DNA from: Thermoleophilia bacterium
Lineage (GTDB): Bacteria; Actinomycetota; Thermoleophilia; Gaiellales; Gaiellaceae
Length of the DNA: 22,880 nt
Assembly: GCA_025936595.1 (NCBI GenBank)
Contig: JAICTB010000005.1
Coordinates: 1-22,880, forward strand
Direction: 5' to 3'
Shown here: piece by piece, positions 6,820-16,467 of the stretch
Position numbering within the stretch: the first letter of the stretch is position 1
Layout: each line of letters begins with the position of its first letter
Position numbers and translations under genes: made by a program
The notes under the pieces: model-generated
Seen by the model: only the letters and a program-made list of their open reading frames with translations
The model's database searches: none
What the model was told of the DNA's origin: nothing

Positions 6820-8215
6820 CGGTCGCTGCGACGGTCGCCTGGCGGCCGTCGCGCGTGAAGGCGCGCACTTCGAGCGTGTGCGATCCCGGCGTCGGCGTCC
6901 AGGTGGTCGTCCACGGCTCGCGCGTCTCGGTCGCGATCACCGCGCCGTCGACGACGAACTGCACGCGCGCGATCGGCCCGACCGTGTGCGCGTGCCATTC
7001 GAGCGGCCCGGTCACGATCTGGCCGTCGGCGAGGTTCTGCTCGGGCGGGGGCAGCGGCGGACGCTTCGGGCGGACGTCGTTCGACACGACGAGCGGGAGG
7101 CGGCGCTTCGCGACCCGGCCGTCGCGCGCGACGGCCGCGAGCGTGATCCGGTGCAGCCCGTCGTGGGCGCGGCGCGAGTCCCAGTGGAGCGTGTACGGCG
7201 CGCGCCGGTCGCGGCTGACGATGTGCCCGTCCACGTAGAGGCCGATGCCGCCTGTGTGCGCACCGCGCACGTTCGCGCGCACGCGCAGCACGCCCTTCAC
7301 TTTCTCCCAGGCGTGGATCGCCGACGTGGTGAGGGCGAAGTTGCGGTTCGCGACGTCCACCACGAGCCGCTCGCTCGCTATGTGATGGCCGGTGCCGATC
7401 GCGCGCACGGTCAGGAGGTGGGTGCCGTTCGCGACGTTGGTCGTGTTCCAGCCGCGCCCGCCGCCGAAGGCGAACGGCCTGCGCGAGTCACTCCACACGA
7501 GCTGCCCGTCGAGCAGGAACTCGACGCGGCGCGCGCGTTTCGTCCTGACGACCCACGGGACGATGCCGCTGAGTGTCTCGCCGCGGTCGATCGTGGTCGT
7601 GTCGACGTGCACCGCGTAGCGCTCCGGGAACGCGAAGTGGCGCACGAGGTTCAGGTAGTAGCCCCAGCGCCAGTACGGCCCGGGATCGGTGTGATGGTCG
7701 CTGCCGCCGAGGAGCGCCGGATTGTTCGGGTCGGGCACCTGCGAGTGGCCGATGATGTGCGTCCGGTCGACCGGGATCGAGTACCGGCGTACGAGCCAGG
7801 CGACGAGCCGGGCGGACGAGCGGTACTCGGCGGTCGTGTAGCCGGCGGGGTCGTACGTGTCGCCGACGTGCTCGATGCCGATCGAGTGGGCGTTCACCGA
7901 CGCGTTGCCCGAGTGCCAGGCGATGTCGGAGAGGTGGACGAGTTGCACGATCGAGCCGTCGCGCGCGATCACATAGTGCGCCGACGCGTGCGAGTGGCCG
8001 CCCGAGAGGTACCAGACGTTGCCGTCGAGGCTGCCGCCGTCGGTGTCGTGGATGACGATCGTCGTGACCGCATGGGTGCCACGGCTTGCCTTGGTGTAGC
8101 TGCCGTCGCCGCGCATCCAGGTCAGCGGCGGGCGCTTCACCGGCAGGGCGGCAGCCGCCGCCGACACGCCGGCGAGCGCGCAGAGAACGACCGCCGCGAA
8201 TGCCCTCCTGACCAC
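6809..8215 (-). CDS. Secreted N-acetylmuramoyl-L-alanine amidase (Amidase_2/PGRP) with Ig-like repeats
   Basis: The 468-residue protein starts at GTG 8215 with a GAAGG site close upstream. Residues 1-24 form a signal peptide (basic start, hydrophobic core, Ala-rich cleavage region). The Amidase_2 domain spans about 45-190, with the likely zinc ligands H56 (VIHDT), H157 (IIGHSQ) and D177 (HHTDPGPYW) and the SAHYVIARDG core. Three Ig-like beta-sandwich repeats follow (about 200-290, 291-380 and 390-468), each with a VDG/LDG turn (FLLDGQ, LYVDGH, FVVDGA) and a W-rich or T-rich strand; they probably bind wall or space the enzyme from the membrane. It would cleave the amide between muramic acid and the stem peptide in cell-wall turnover. 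It lies 29 nt after the sarcosine-oxidase-like gene and may be cotranscribed with it. Confidence 0.92.
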   Translation of the reverse strand: MVRRAFAAVVLCALAGVSAAAAALPVKRPPLTWMRGDGSYTKASRGTHAVTTIVIHDTDGGSLDGNVWYLSGGHSHASAHYVIARDGSIVQLVHLSDIAWHSGNASVNAHSIGIEHVGDTYDPAGYTTAEYRSSARLVAWLVRRYSIPVDRTHIIGHSQVPDPNNPALLGGSDHHTDPGPYWRWGYYLNLVRHFAFPERYAVHVDTTTIDRGETLSGIVPWVVRTKRARRVEFLLDGQLVWSDSRRPFAFGGGRGWNTTNVANGTHLLTVRAIGTGHHIASERLVVDVANRNFALTTSAIHAWEKVKGVLRVRANVRGAHTGGIGLYVDGHIVSRDRRAPYTLHWDSRRAHDGLHRITLAAVARDGRVAKRRLPLVVSNDVRPKRPPLPPPEQNLADGQIVTGPLEWHAHTVGPIARVQFVVDGAVIATETREPWTTTWTPTPGSHTLEVRAFTRDGRQATVAATVSS

Positions 8216-8244
8216 GACCTTCTACGTTGTAACCGATATTTCGC

Positions 8245-9330
8245 TCAACCGATACTGGCCGTGCGCAGGCCGGCGTCGCCCGAGCGGGCGCCGAGCGCGT
8301 GGAACGGCTCCCGCTCGCGCTTCCCCTCGATGCAATCGGCGAGGTACTCGGCGAGGGCCGGGCCATGCTTGAAGCCGTGCCCGGAGCTGCCGCCGGCGAG
8401 CCACCAGCCGGGGTGCTCCGGATGGCGGTCGACGATAAAATGCGTGTCGGCGGACAGGTCGTACTGGCAGACGCGCCCGCCGAGGACCGGCGCCTCGGCG
8501 AGGGCGGGAAAGCGCTGCGCGGCGTATGCACGTGCCTCGCGCTCGCGTTCCGCGAGGGGGATCCGGTCGACCGTGTCGGGATCGATCTCCTCGCCGGGCA
8601 GGTCGGGCGCGACCTTCACGCCGAGTCCCGCGATGTCGCCGTGGCCGTAGTACGGGGCGTCGTAGTCGCAGAAGCCGGGGGCGTCCTGCCACGCCGAGTC
8701 GGCGCCGAAGAAGAAGACGTCGCGCCGCGTGATCTTCAGCTCGACGTGCTGCGGGAAGAGACCCGCGAGCCACGGGCCGCAGGCCCAGACGACGACGTCC
8801 GCGCCCGGCGGCGCCGCGGGTGTGGCACGGCCGCCTTCGACACGCACGCCGTGGCGCACGCCGTCCTCGACGAGCAGCTGGGTCGCGGCGCGTGCGCGCA
8901 ATACGCCGGCGTCCGATTCGAGTAGCACCGCCGCGAGGTCGCCCGTCGCGAACGAGGGGTAGAGGGAGCGCGCGTCGTCCGGCGCGAGCCATTCGTAGGA
9001 GACGCCGAGCCGGTCGAGCGCGGGGCGACTGCGCGCCTCGAACCCGTCCTCGCGCTGCGCGAACCACGCGACGCCAACCGGCTCCCAGATGCGCGTCCCG
9101 GTCTGCTCCTGCAGGTCGATCCAGAGCGAGCGCGCACGCCACGCGAGGTCGGCGTACCAGTCGACGCCGCCGTGCGCCATCCGGAGGAGCCGCGTGTCGC
9201 CGCCGGACGCGGAGCGGACGGTGCCCGGGGCGTACTGCTCGACGAGGGTCACGTGCCAGCCGCGCAGCGCGAGCTCGCGCGCGGTCGCCGCACCGAAGAC
9301 GCCGGCCCCGACGACGCACGCCGAGCTCAC
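8245..9330 (-). CDS. FAD-dependent amine oxidoreductase, monomeric sarcosine oxidase-like (DAO superfamily)
   Basis: From GTG 9330 the protein is 361 residues, close to the usual size of monomeric sarcosine oxidases. The FAD-binding GxGxxG (VVGAGVFG, G8-G13) begins a few residues after the start, as expected. The C-terminal VCQYDLSADTHFIVD carries a Cys (about 288) at the position of the covalent flavin-attachment Cys of sarcosine/N-methyltryptophan oxidases, followed by the family signature SSGHGFKHGP. It should oxidise a secondary or N-methyl amino acid to imine plus H2O2, but the substrate is not readable. A longer frame reaches a TTG at 9378, but that codon lies inside a palindromic repeat and adds unrelated residues, so I prefer 9330. 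The palindrome copy at 9373-9399 is its immediate upstream region. Confidence 0.88.
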   Translation of the reverse strand: MSSACVVGAGVFGAATARELALRGWHVTLVEQYAPGTVRSASGGDTRLLRMAHGGVDWYADLAWRARSLWIDLQEQTGTRIWEPVGVAWFAQREDGFEARSRPALDRLGVSYEWLAPDDARSLYPSFATGDLAAVLLESDAGVLRARAATQLLVEDGVRHGVRVEGGRATPAAPPGADVVVWACGPWLAGLFPQHVELKITRRDVFFFGADSAWQDAPGFCDYDAPYYGHGDIAGLGVKVAPDLPGEEIDPDTVDRIPLAEREREARAYAAQRFPALAEAPVLGGRVCQYDLSADTHFIVDRHPEHPGWWLAGGSSGHGFKHGPALAEYLADCIEGKREREPFHALGARSGDAGLRTASIG

Positions 9331-9372
9331 GTGCGAGACCAGTCCGGAAACGGCAACACGCGCGCGATCGTA

Positions 9373-9399
9373 GAGCAAGTAACAGACTGTTACTTGCTC
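9373..9399. repeat. Palindrome copy 2, extended to a perfect 27-bp inverted repeat
   Basis: The shared core GTAACAGACTGTTAC (9379-9393) is flanked by symmetric GAGCAA and TTGCTC, giving perfect 13-bp arms around a central A (9386). It lies 42 bp upstream of the preferred start of the sarcosine-oxidase-like gene, where an operator could act. Its centre is 86 bp from that of copy 3. Confidence 0.93.
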
Positions 9400-9432
9400 G
9401 GTTGAAGCGGTTGGACGGCCCCAAACCGGCTC

Positions 9433-9445
9433 GTTCGGGCCGAAC
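9433..9445. repeat. 13-bp palindrome between copies 2 and 3
   Basis: GTTCGGGCCGAAC is a perfect inverted repeat with 6-bp arms and a single central base, in the 85-bp spacer between the two AT-richer palindromes. Like those it has an odd number of bases, but it shares no sequence with them. It could be a second protein site or a weak hairpin at the end of the trp transcript. No T-run follows on the minus strand. Confidence 0.5.
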
Positions 9446-9464
9446 CGTCTCGAGCCAGGCGCTT

Positions 9465-9479
9465 GTAACAGACTGTTAC
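9465..9479. repeat. Palindrome copy 3, supplying the trpA stop codon
   Basis: The 15-bp core GTAACAGACTGTTAC is identical to copies 1 and 2 and is followed by TTG as in both. On the minus strand its TAA is the trpA stop codon (9478-9476), so the repeat overlaps the end of the trp operon. As an RNA hairpin it would be weak, A/U-rich and without a U-run, so a terminator role is unlikely. Confidence 0.9.
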
Positions 9480-10170
9480 TTGCCGTCGAGCGCGTCGCGC
9501 AGCGACGCGACGAAGCGGCCGAGCTCCGCGGGGCCGACCTCCGCGGCTTCGACGGCGCGGGAGCCGACGGCGATCCCGTCCACGAGCTCGGCGGCGGCGT
9601 GTGCGTGCGCGGGGGTCGAGATCCCGAACCCCGCGTAGAGCGGCGCGTCCGTGGCGGCGCGCGCTCGTTCGGCGAGCGGCGCGAGCGTCGGGGCGAGGTC
9701 GGCGCGGGCGCCGGTCGTGCCGGTGACCGTGACGAGGTAGAGCCAGCCGTCGGTCGCGTCCGCCGCGAGCTTCAGCCGCGCGTCGGTGGACGTCGGCGCG
9801 ACGAGCTGAACGCGGCGAAGCTCCGGCCGCACGTCGGACGGAAGGTCGACGACGATGAACGACGTCGCGCCCGCATCACGCGCGTCCCGCTCCAGCTTCT
9901 CCCAGCCGTACGCGTCGAAGATCGACGCGTACGTCATCAATACGACCGGCACGTCGATGAGCGTGCGCGTCTGCGCGAGCACGTCGAGGCACCTGCCCGT
10001 GCGCATGCCCGCGGCGAGCGCCCGCTCGCCCGCGCGACGGATCACCGGCCCGTCCGCGAGCGGGTCGGAGAACGGAAACCCGAGCTCGACGATGTCAGCG
10101 CCCGACTCGACGGCGACGCGTGCGAGCTCGGGCGTCTCCGGCATCGCCATCAGGTAGACGACGAGCGTCT

Positions 10171-10174
<4 letters not shown>
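9476..10174 (-). CDS. trpA: Tryptophan synthase alpha subunit, short N-terminus
   Basis: TrpA cleaves indole-3-glycerol phosphate to indole and glyceraldehyde-3-phosphate and passes indole to TrpB. The (beta/alpha)8 signature VELGFPFSDPLADGP is present, with catalytic Glu (residue 30) and Asp (41) at the positions of E. coli E49 and D60; the phosphate-binding GFGIS and AVGSRAV strands are also kept. At 232 residues it is about 30 shorter than usual: the start GTG 10174 overlaps the trpB stop by 4 bp, so the N-terminal helix is missing. The usual TAGDP after strand 1 reads MAMPE, and YLLSRxGVTG reads YLVTVTGTTG. It is last in the trp operon, and its TAA stop falls within a repeated palindrome. 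Identity is secure from context; the divergence is notable. Confidence 0.93.
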
Positions 10175-11279
<1,105 letters not shown>

Positions 11280-11283
<4 letters not shown>

Positions 11284-12431
11284 CGCGCCGCCTCCACCCA
11301 TGCGCGCAGCGAATCATGGTCCTTGATCCCGGGTGACTCCTCGGTGGAACGTGCCGAGTCGACTGCCCAAGGGCGTACGCACTCGATCGCCTCCGCGACG
11401 TTCTCGGGGCCGAGCCCGCCGGCGAGCATCACGCGGCCCGCGGTCGAGCGCGCGCGCTCGACGTGCGACGGGTCGCCCTGCTCCCACGGCAGGTCGACGA
11501 CGGTGCCGACGCGCTCACCGCGGCGCAGCAGCACCGCGTCGCGCGAGCGGTGGCCGTCCTCGCGCCCGTAGAACTGGACCAGATCCGCATCGGTGTCGTC
11601 CGTCTCGCCGACGAAGACCGCGACGCGCAGCACCGAGTCGGGCACGTCGAGCAGCGCGTCCGCGCGGCGCGGGCTCTCGTCGGCCAGGATGAATCCGACG
11701 AGATCGGCTCCCGCCTCGACAGCCGCGTCGACGTCGTGCTGCCGCGTCAGCCCGCATACCTTGACGAGCGGCCGCGCGAGCAGGTCGCGCAGCTTCGCGC
11801 CGGGATCGGCGGCGCGCATGAGCGTCGAGCCGACGAGCACTGCGTGTGCGCCGGACAGCTCCGCGAGCGCCGCCTGCGCGCGCGTCTCGATGCCACTCTC
11901 GGCGACGATCGTGCGGTCGCGCGGAGCAGCGGCGAGCAATTCGAGCTGCGCCGCGCGATCGATGCGGAACGTCGCGAGGTCGCGCGCGTTGATGCCGACC
12001 ACGGGCGCGTCGAGTGCAACTGCGCGCGAGAGCTCCGCTGCGTCGTGTGCCTCGACGAGCGTGTCCAGGCCGAGCGTGCGGGCGACACGCAGCAGGGCAT
12101 CCGCCGTGGTGTCGTCGAGGTCGCGCAGCAGGAGCAACACCGCGTCGGCGCCCGTGTCGCGGGCAGTCTCGAGGTCGGCCGGCGTCGAGAAGAATCCCTT
12201 CGCGAGCAGCGGGAGATCGGTTGCCGCCCGCGCCACGCGCAGGTCGTCCCACGACCCCGCAAAGCGCTCGTCGACGAGCACCGACATCGCCCGAGCTCCC
12301 GCGGCCTCGTATGCGCGCGCGATCTGTGTGACGTCGCCGTCCCGCCGAATGTCACCGGCCGACGGGGAGTGCCGCTTGAACTCGGCGATCGCGCCGAAGC
12401 CGTCGCGTGCAAGCGCCTCCGCGAACCTCAT
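11280..12431 (-). CDS. trpCF: Fused indole-3-glycerol phosphate synthase / phosphoribosylanthranilate isomerase
   Basis: One 383-residue polypeptide performs two consecutive steps. Residues 1-215 are IGPS: K19 in IAEFKRHSPS, E55, K78, E127 in VEAHD, N148 in GINARD and E178 in AESGI, but the usual KDF reads K-G-F (79) and the N-terminal extension of about 40 residues is absent. Residues 222-383 are PRAI: catalytic C226 in KVCGLTR, AGADLVGFI, D313 and LAGGLGPENV are present, yet the GGTG-FDW segment is replaced by EQGDPSHVER and DVSSGVE by DSARSTE before SPGIKD. C-before-F order is as in E. coli, but these are divergent domains. ATG 12431 overlaps the trpD stop by 4 bp and its own stop overlaps trpB by 4 bp. 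Confidence 0.94.
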
Positions 12432-13446
12432 GCCACGACTCCCTGGCGCGAGAACGCGATCAGGTCCTCGAGCTTCTCGGCCGCTGCCCCGCTCTCGAGC
12501 GTCTCGCGTGCGATGCCGATTCCCTCCTTCAGATCTCGTGCATGTCCGCCGGCCGCGATCGCACCGGCCGCGTTGAGCAGGATCGCAGAGCGGCGACCCC
12601 CGTCGCCGCCGTGAAAGACATCGCGGATGCGCGCCGCGTTCTCGGCCGGCGTGCCGCCGCGCAGCTCGTGCGGGTCGCAGCGCTCGATGCCGAGGTCGAG
12701 CGGGTCGATCTCGCGGCGCCGGACCGATCCGTCCTCGACCTCGCAGACGAGGTTGACGCCGACCGGCGAGAGCTCGTCGATTCCGCCGGCGCCGTGCACG
12801 ACGAACGCGCGACGCGCGCCCAGCTGCGCGAGCACATCGGCGATCACGGGGACGAGCGCGGGCGCGTACACGCCCACGACCTGGGCACGCGCGCCCGCGG
12901 GGTTCGTCAGCGGCCCGAGCACGTTGAAGACCGTGCGCGCCGCCAGCTCTTGCCGCACCGGGCCGGCGTGCTTCATCGCCGGGTGGTGCGTCGGCGCGAA
13001 CATGAAGCCGAAGCCGAGCTCGTCGATCGAGCGCGCGATCTGCTCGGGCGAGAGATCGAGCCGGAACCCGAGCGCCTCGAGCACGTCGGCCGAGCCGGAC
13101 GCGGACGAGACAGAGCGGTTGCCGTGTTTCGCGACGCCCGCGCCTGCCGCCGCTGCAAGGAGCGCGGCGGCGGTCGAGATGTTGAACGTCTTGCCGCCGT
13201 CACCCCCGGTGCCGGCCGTGTCGACGAGGTCGCCGCGCGCCGGACGCACCGCGACCGCGTGCGCGCGCATCGCCTCGGCCGAGCCTGCGATCTCCTCGGC
13301 CGTCTCGCCCTTCAGGCGCAGCGCCACGAGGAAGCCGCCGATCTGAGCGGGCGTCGCCTCGCCCGACATGATCGAGTCCATCACGCGCCGCGCCTGCGCG
13401 CGGGTCAGGTCGTTGCCGTCGAGCAGCCGAGCGAGTGCGTCCTGTA

Positions 13447-13450
<4 letters not shown>
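12428..13450 (-). CDS. trpD: Anthranilate phosphoribosyltransferase
   Basis: TrpD transfers the phosphoribosyl group of PRPP to anthranilate. The 340-residue protein is normal length and has the PRPP-binding GTGGDGGKTFNIST loop (80-92), KHGNRS (108-113), the ASGSADVLEALG segment and FNVLGPLTNPA, all diagnostic. The GTG start at 13450 lies in a 4-bp GTGA overlap with the trpG stop, and the stop overlaps the trpCF ATG by 4 bp. It is a separate protein from TrpG, unlike the fused trpGD of enterobacteria. No unusual residue was noticed. Confidence 0.97.
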
Positions 13451-14009
<559 letters not shown>

Positions 14010-14013
<4 letters not shown>

Positions 14014-15242
14014 CTGCGCGCCTCCGCGAGGTCGATCGCGGTCTCGAGGGCGGCGAGCTTGCGCAGGCACTCGTCGTGCTCGGCGCGGGGGTCGCTCTCG
14101 ACGACGATCCCGGCGCCCGCCTGGAGGAGCGCGCGCCCGTCGTGGAGAACGACCGTGCGGATCGCGATACAGGCGTCGAGCGGGCCGCCCGGCAGCGAGT
14201 AGAGAACGGTGCCGCCGTACGGGCCGCGCCGGTACTGCTCGAGCTCCGAGATGATCTGCATCGCCCGCACCTTCGGCGCGCCGGAGACGGTGCCCGCAGG
14301 GAACGTCGCGCGCAGGAGATCGAACTGCGAGACGCCGGGGCGCAGCTCGCCGGCGACCTCCGAGACGAGGTGCGTGATGTGCGAGAACCGCTCCGCCTGC
14401 AGGAAGCGCACCACCTCGACCGTGCCGGGAACGCACACGCGCGAGAGGTCGTTTCGGCCCAGGTCGACCAGCATCACGTGCTCGGCGCGGTCCTTCTCGG
14501 AGGCGAGCAGGCGCTCGGCGTCGCCTGCACCGGGGCTCGTCGAGCCGGCGATCGGGTTGACCGAGGCGCGCGCACCCTCGAGCTTCACGAGCGTCTCCGG
14601 CGAGGAGCCGACGAGCGAGACCCCGTCGAGCTCGAGCAGGAAGAGGTACGGCGACGGATTGACGCGCCGCAGCGAGCGATAGACCGAGAGCGGCGACACA
14701 TCGGTGCGCCGCTCGGCGCGCTGCGAGAGCACGATCTGGAACGCGTCGCCGCGCCGGATGTGCTCCTTGCACGCCTCGACACCGCGCTCGTACTCGAACC
14801 GGCCGGGCAACCTGCGCGTCGTGCCGCGCGCGCCGCCGGTCTCGCGCGGGATCGTCGGCACCTGCCGCTCGAGCAGCGCGGTGACGTCGCCCGGGTCGCC
14901 GGCGAGCACCTCCGCCATGTTGCGCGTGTGATCGAAGCGGACGAGCACGTCGGCGACGACGAAGCGGCTCTCAGGCAGCCCGTTGCCCGCTGCGGGAAGC
15001 TCCACGGTCGGCTCGAGCGCCGCCACGTGGTCGTAACCGAGGTAGCCGACGACAGGTTCGTCGAGCGCCTCCGCCTCGGCGAAGCTCACGATCCGGTCAC
15101 CGCAGCCGACGAGCGAATAGCGGCCGAGCCGGCCCTGGTCGACCGACTCGAGCAGGAACGCAGCGCGCGCGGAGTCGCGCAGGTGGAGGTATGCCCCGAG
15201 CGGGGTGAGGAGGTCGGTGTTGAGCACGGTCGAGATGTTCAC
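14010..15242 (-). CDS. trpE: Anthranilate synthase component I
   Basis: TrpE makes anthranilate from chorismate and ammonia, the committed step. The N-terminal FLLESVDQGRLGRYSLVG contains the LLES element (30-33) of the tryptophan feedback site. The chorismate-binding core shows GSSPETLVKLE, NPIAGSTSPG, HVMLVDLGRNDLSRV, TFPAGTVSGAPK and AGAGIVVESDP. At 410 residues it is shorter than the usual 450-520, mainly through short N-terminal linkers. The usual RPIAGT reads NPIAGS. GTG 15242 is chosen: it begins immediately before the conserved region, and the attenuator hairpin lies 10 nt upstream. It is the first structural gene of the operon; expression is probably controlled by the leader peptide and terminator at 15253-15372. 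Confidence 0.96.
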
Positions 15243-15252
15243 GAGACGGAAA

Positions 15253-15270
15253 ACGACCCTTGCGGGTCGT
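15253..15270 (-). terminator. Putative trp attenuator terminator hairpin
   Basis: On the minus strand ACGACCC, loop GCAA and GGGTCGT form a perfect 7-bp stem, immediately followed by TTT (four U including the last stem base). It lies between the leader-peptide stop and the trpE start, where an intrinsic terminator would attenuate the operon. The U-run is short. Confidence 0.7.
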
Positions 15271-15275
15271 CGGTT

Positions 15276-15334
15276 CGAGCGGTTCGGGCTGTCGGCGCGA
15301 TCGTTCCTACGCGCGCAGGCTCCCGCCCCGCTCG
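15276..15334 (-). promoter_or_regulatory. Long-range leader RNA helix of the trp attenuator (candidate)
   Basis: In the minus-strand RNA, CGAGCGGGGCGGG (15334-15322, just after the Trp codons) can pair with CCCGAACCGCTCG (15288-15276, just before the terminator stem): 7 plus 4 base pairs around a two-base GG/AA mismatch. This could be a pause or competing structure that responds to ribosome position. I could not identify a segment that pairs directly with the terminator arm, so the switching mechanism is not resolved. Confidence 0.45.
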
Positions 15335-15372
15335 TGGCGCCACGCCCACCAGTTCGAGGTCGGAGAGCTCAT
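15307..15372 (-). CDS. trpL: trp operon leader peptide (21 residues, Trp-Trp-Ala-Trp)
   Basis: A short frame from ATG 15372 to TAG 15307-15309 encodes 21 residues beginning MSSPTSN and then WWAW at positions 8-11, followed by RHERGGSLRA. Three Trp codons in four are very unusual for so short a frame, and its position between the operon promoter and a terminator hairpin before trpE is that of an attenuation leader peptide. Scarce charged tRNA-Trp would stall the ribosome on these codons and change leader RNA folding so that trpE is transcribed. The -10 hexamer ends 8 nt before the ATG and no Shine-Dalgarno site is visible, so translation is probably leaderless. Confidence 0.85.
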   Translation of the reverse strand: MSSPTSNWWAWRHERGGSLRA

Positions 15373-15380
15373 CTGCGGTC

Positions 15381-15409
15381 AGGGTAGGCGCTCCTGCTTG
15401 AATGCGCAA
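15381..15409 (-). promoter_or_regulatory. Putative trp operon promoter
   Basis: On the minus strand TTGCGC (15409-15404) and TACCCT (15386-15381) are separated by 17 nt. The -10 ends 8 nt before the leader-peptide ATG, so transcription would start at or next to that ATG. The plus strand of the same -10 region reads AGGGTAGGC, also found at the divergent junction near 18506. Confidence 0.65.
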
Positions 15410-15414
15410 GCTGC

Positions 15415-16467
15415 ATGGCCGCGCCCGCTCTTCTCGCTCAACTCCTCGCAGCTCCAGGCCCTTCGGGCCACGAGGAGGAGCCCGCCCGCATCTGGCGCGA
15501 GGCAGCCTCGGCCTTCGCCGAGGTCACCTCCGACACGCTCGGATCCTCGTTTGCGCGCGTCGCCGCAGGCGAGGGTGCCCCGACGCTCGCGATCGTCGGC
15601 CACATCGACGAAATCGGTGTCGCGATCACGAACATCGAGGAGAACGGCCTGCTCTCGTTCACCACGATCGGCGGCATCAGTCCGGAGACGCTGCACGGCC
15701 AGCGTTTCGAGCTCCTCACGCGAAACGGCCGCATCCCGGCGGCGGTGACGCGGAAGCGGCTCTACCCCGAGCAGCTGCGCGACCGGCCGAAGCTCGAGCT
15801 CGCGGACCTCCACATCGACATCGGCGCGAGGAGCCGCGAGGATGCAGAGAGCCTCGTCCGCGTCGGCGATCCCGGCGTCTGGACCGGCGCGCCCGTCGAG
15901 TTGCCGAACAACAGGCTGCTCTCGCGCGCGCTCGACAACCGCCTCGGCGCGTACATCGCGCTCGAGTGCGCGCAGCGCATCGCAGAGTCGAAGTCCGCCG
16001 AGGTCGACGTCGTCGCCGTTGCCGCCGTGCAGGAGGAGATCGGCCTCTACGGCGCGCGCGCCGCCGCCTACGGGCTCGACCCGCAGGTCGCGATCGCGAT
16101 CGACGTCACCCCCGCGACCGACGTGCCGGGCGGCGATGCACGGCGCGCCGGGCGCATCGAGCTCGGGATGGGCGCGATGATCGCCCGTGGGCCGACGCTG
16201 AACAAGCACGTCACCGAGCTCCTCGCCGAGGTCGCCGAGGCGGAAGGCATCCCACACGCCTTCGAGGTCTATTCGCGCACCACATCCACCGACGCCGACG
16301 AGATTCATCTCGTGCGCGCCGGCGTTCCGACCGGACTCGTGTCGATCGCGACGCGGTACCTCCACAGCCCGAACGAGATGTGCGACCTCGAGGACGTGGA
16401 GTCGATCGTCCGACTCGTCGTCGCGTTCGCCGGCCGCATGACCCGCGAGCGGTCGTTTCTGCGCTGA
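15415..16467 (+). CDS. M42-family metallo-aminopeptidase
   Basis: The 350-residue protein has the full di-metal site of M42 (glutamyl aminopeptidase/FrvX/PepA-like) peptidases: H63 in GHIDEIG, the bridging D174 in ALDNRLG, the base and ligand pair E207/E208 in QEEIGLYGA, D230 in AIDVTPATD and H317 in YLHSPNEM. M42 enzymes form cytosolic dodecameric tetrahedral particles that trim peptides; whether this member is a glutamyl, leucyl or other aminopeptidase cannot be told. ATG 15415 gives the normal N-terminus (LLAQLLAAPGPSGHEE). The gene is divergent from the trp operon. Its stop overlaps the thiolase ATG by one base (TGATG), starting a three-gene operon with thiolase and Nudix. No clear ribosome site is visible. 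Confidence 0.93.
   Translation: MAAPALLAQLLAAPGPSGHEEEPARIWREAASAFAEVTSDTLGSSFARVAAGEGAPTLAIVGHIDEIGVAITNIEENGLLSFTTIGGISPETLHGQRFELLTRNGRIPAAVTRKRLYPEQLRDRPKLELADLHIDIGARSREDAESLVRVGDPGVWTGAPVELPNNRLLSRALDNRLGAYIALECAQRIAESKSAEVDVVAVAAVQEEIGLYGARAAAYGLDPQVAIAIDVTPATDVPGGDARRAGRIELGMGAMIARGPTLNKHVTELLAEVAEAEGIPHAFEVYSRTTSTDADEIHLVRAGVPTGLVSIATRYLHSPNEMCDLEDVESIVRLVVAFAGRMTRERSFLR

Noticed and set aside
9331..9378. TTG 9378 as start of the sarcosine-oxidase-like gene
   Set aside because: The codon lies inside the palindromic repeat, adds 16 residues before the FAD motif that are not expected in this family, and has no ribosome site.
9465..9479. Palindrome copy 3 as a transcription terminator for the trp operon
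   Set aside because: The stem is A/U-rich with a one-base centre and no U-run follows, and the same sequence occurs inside a coding region.
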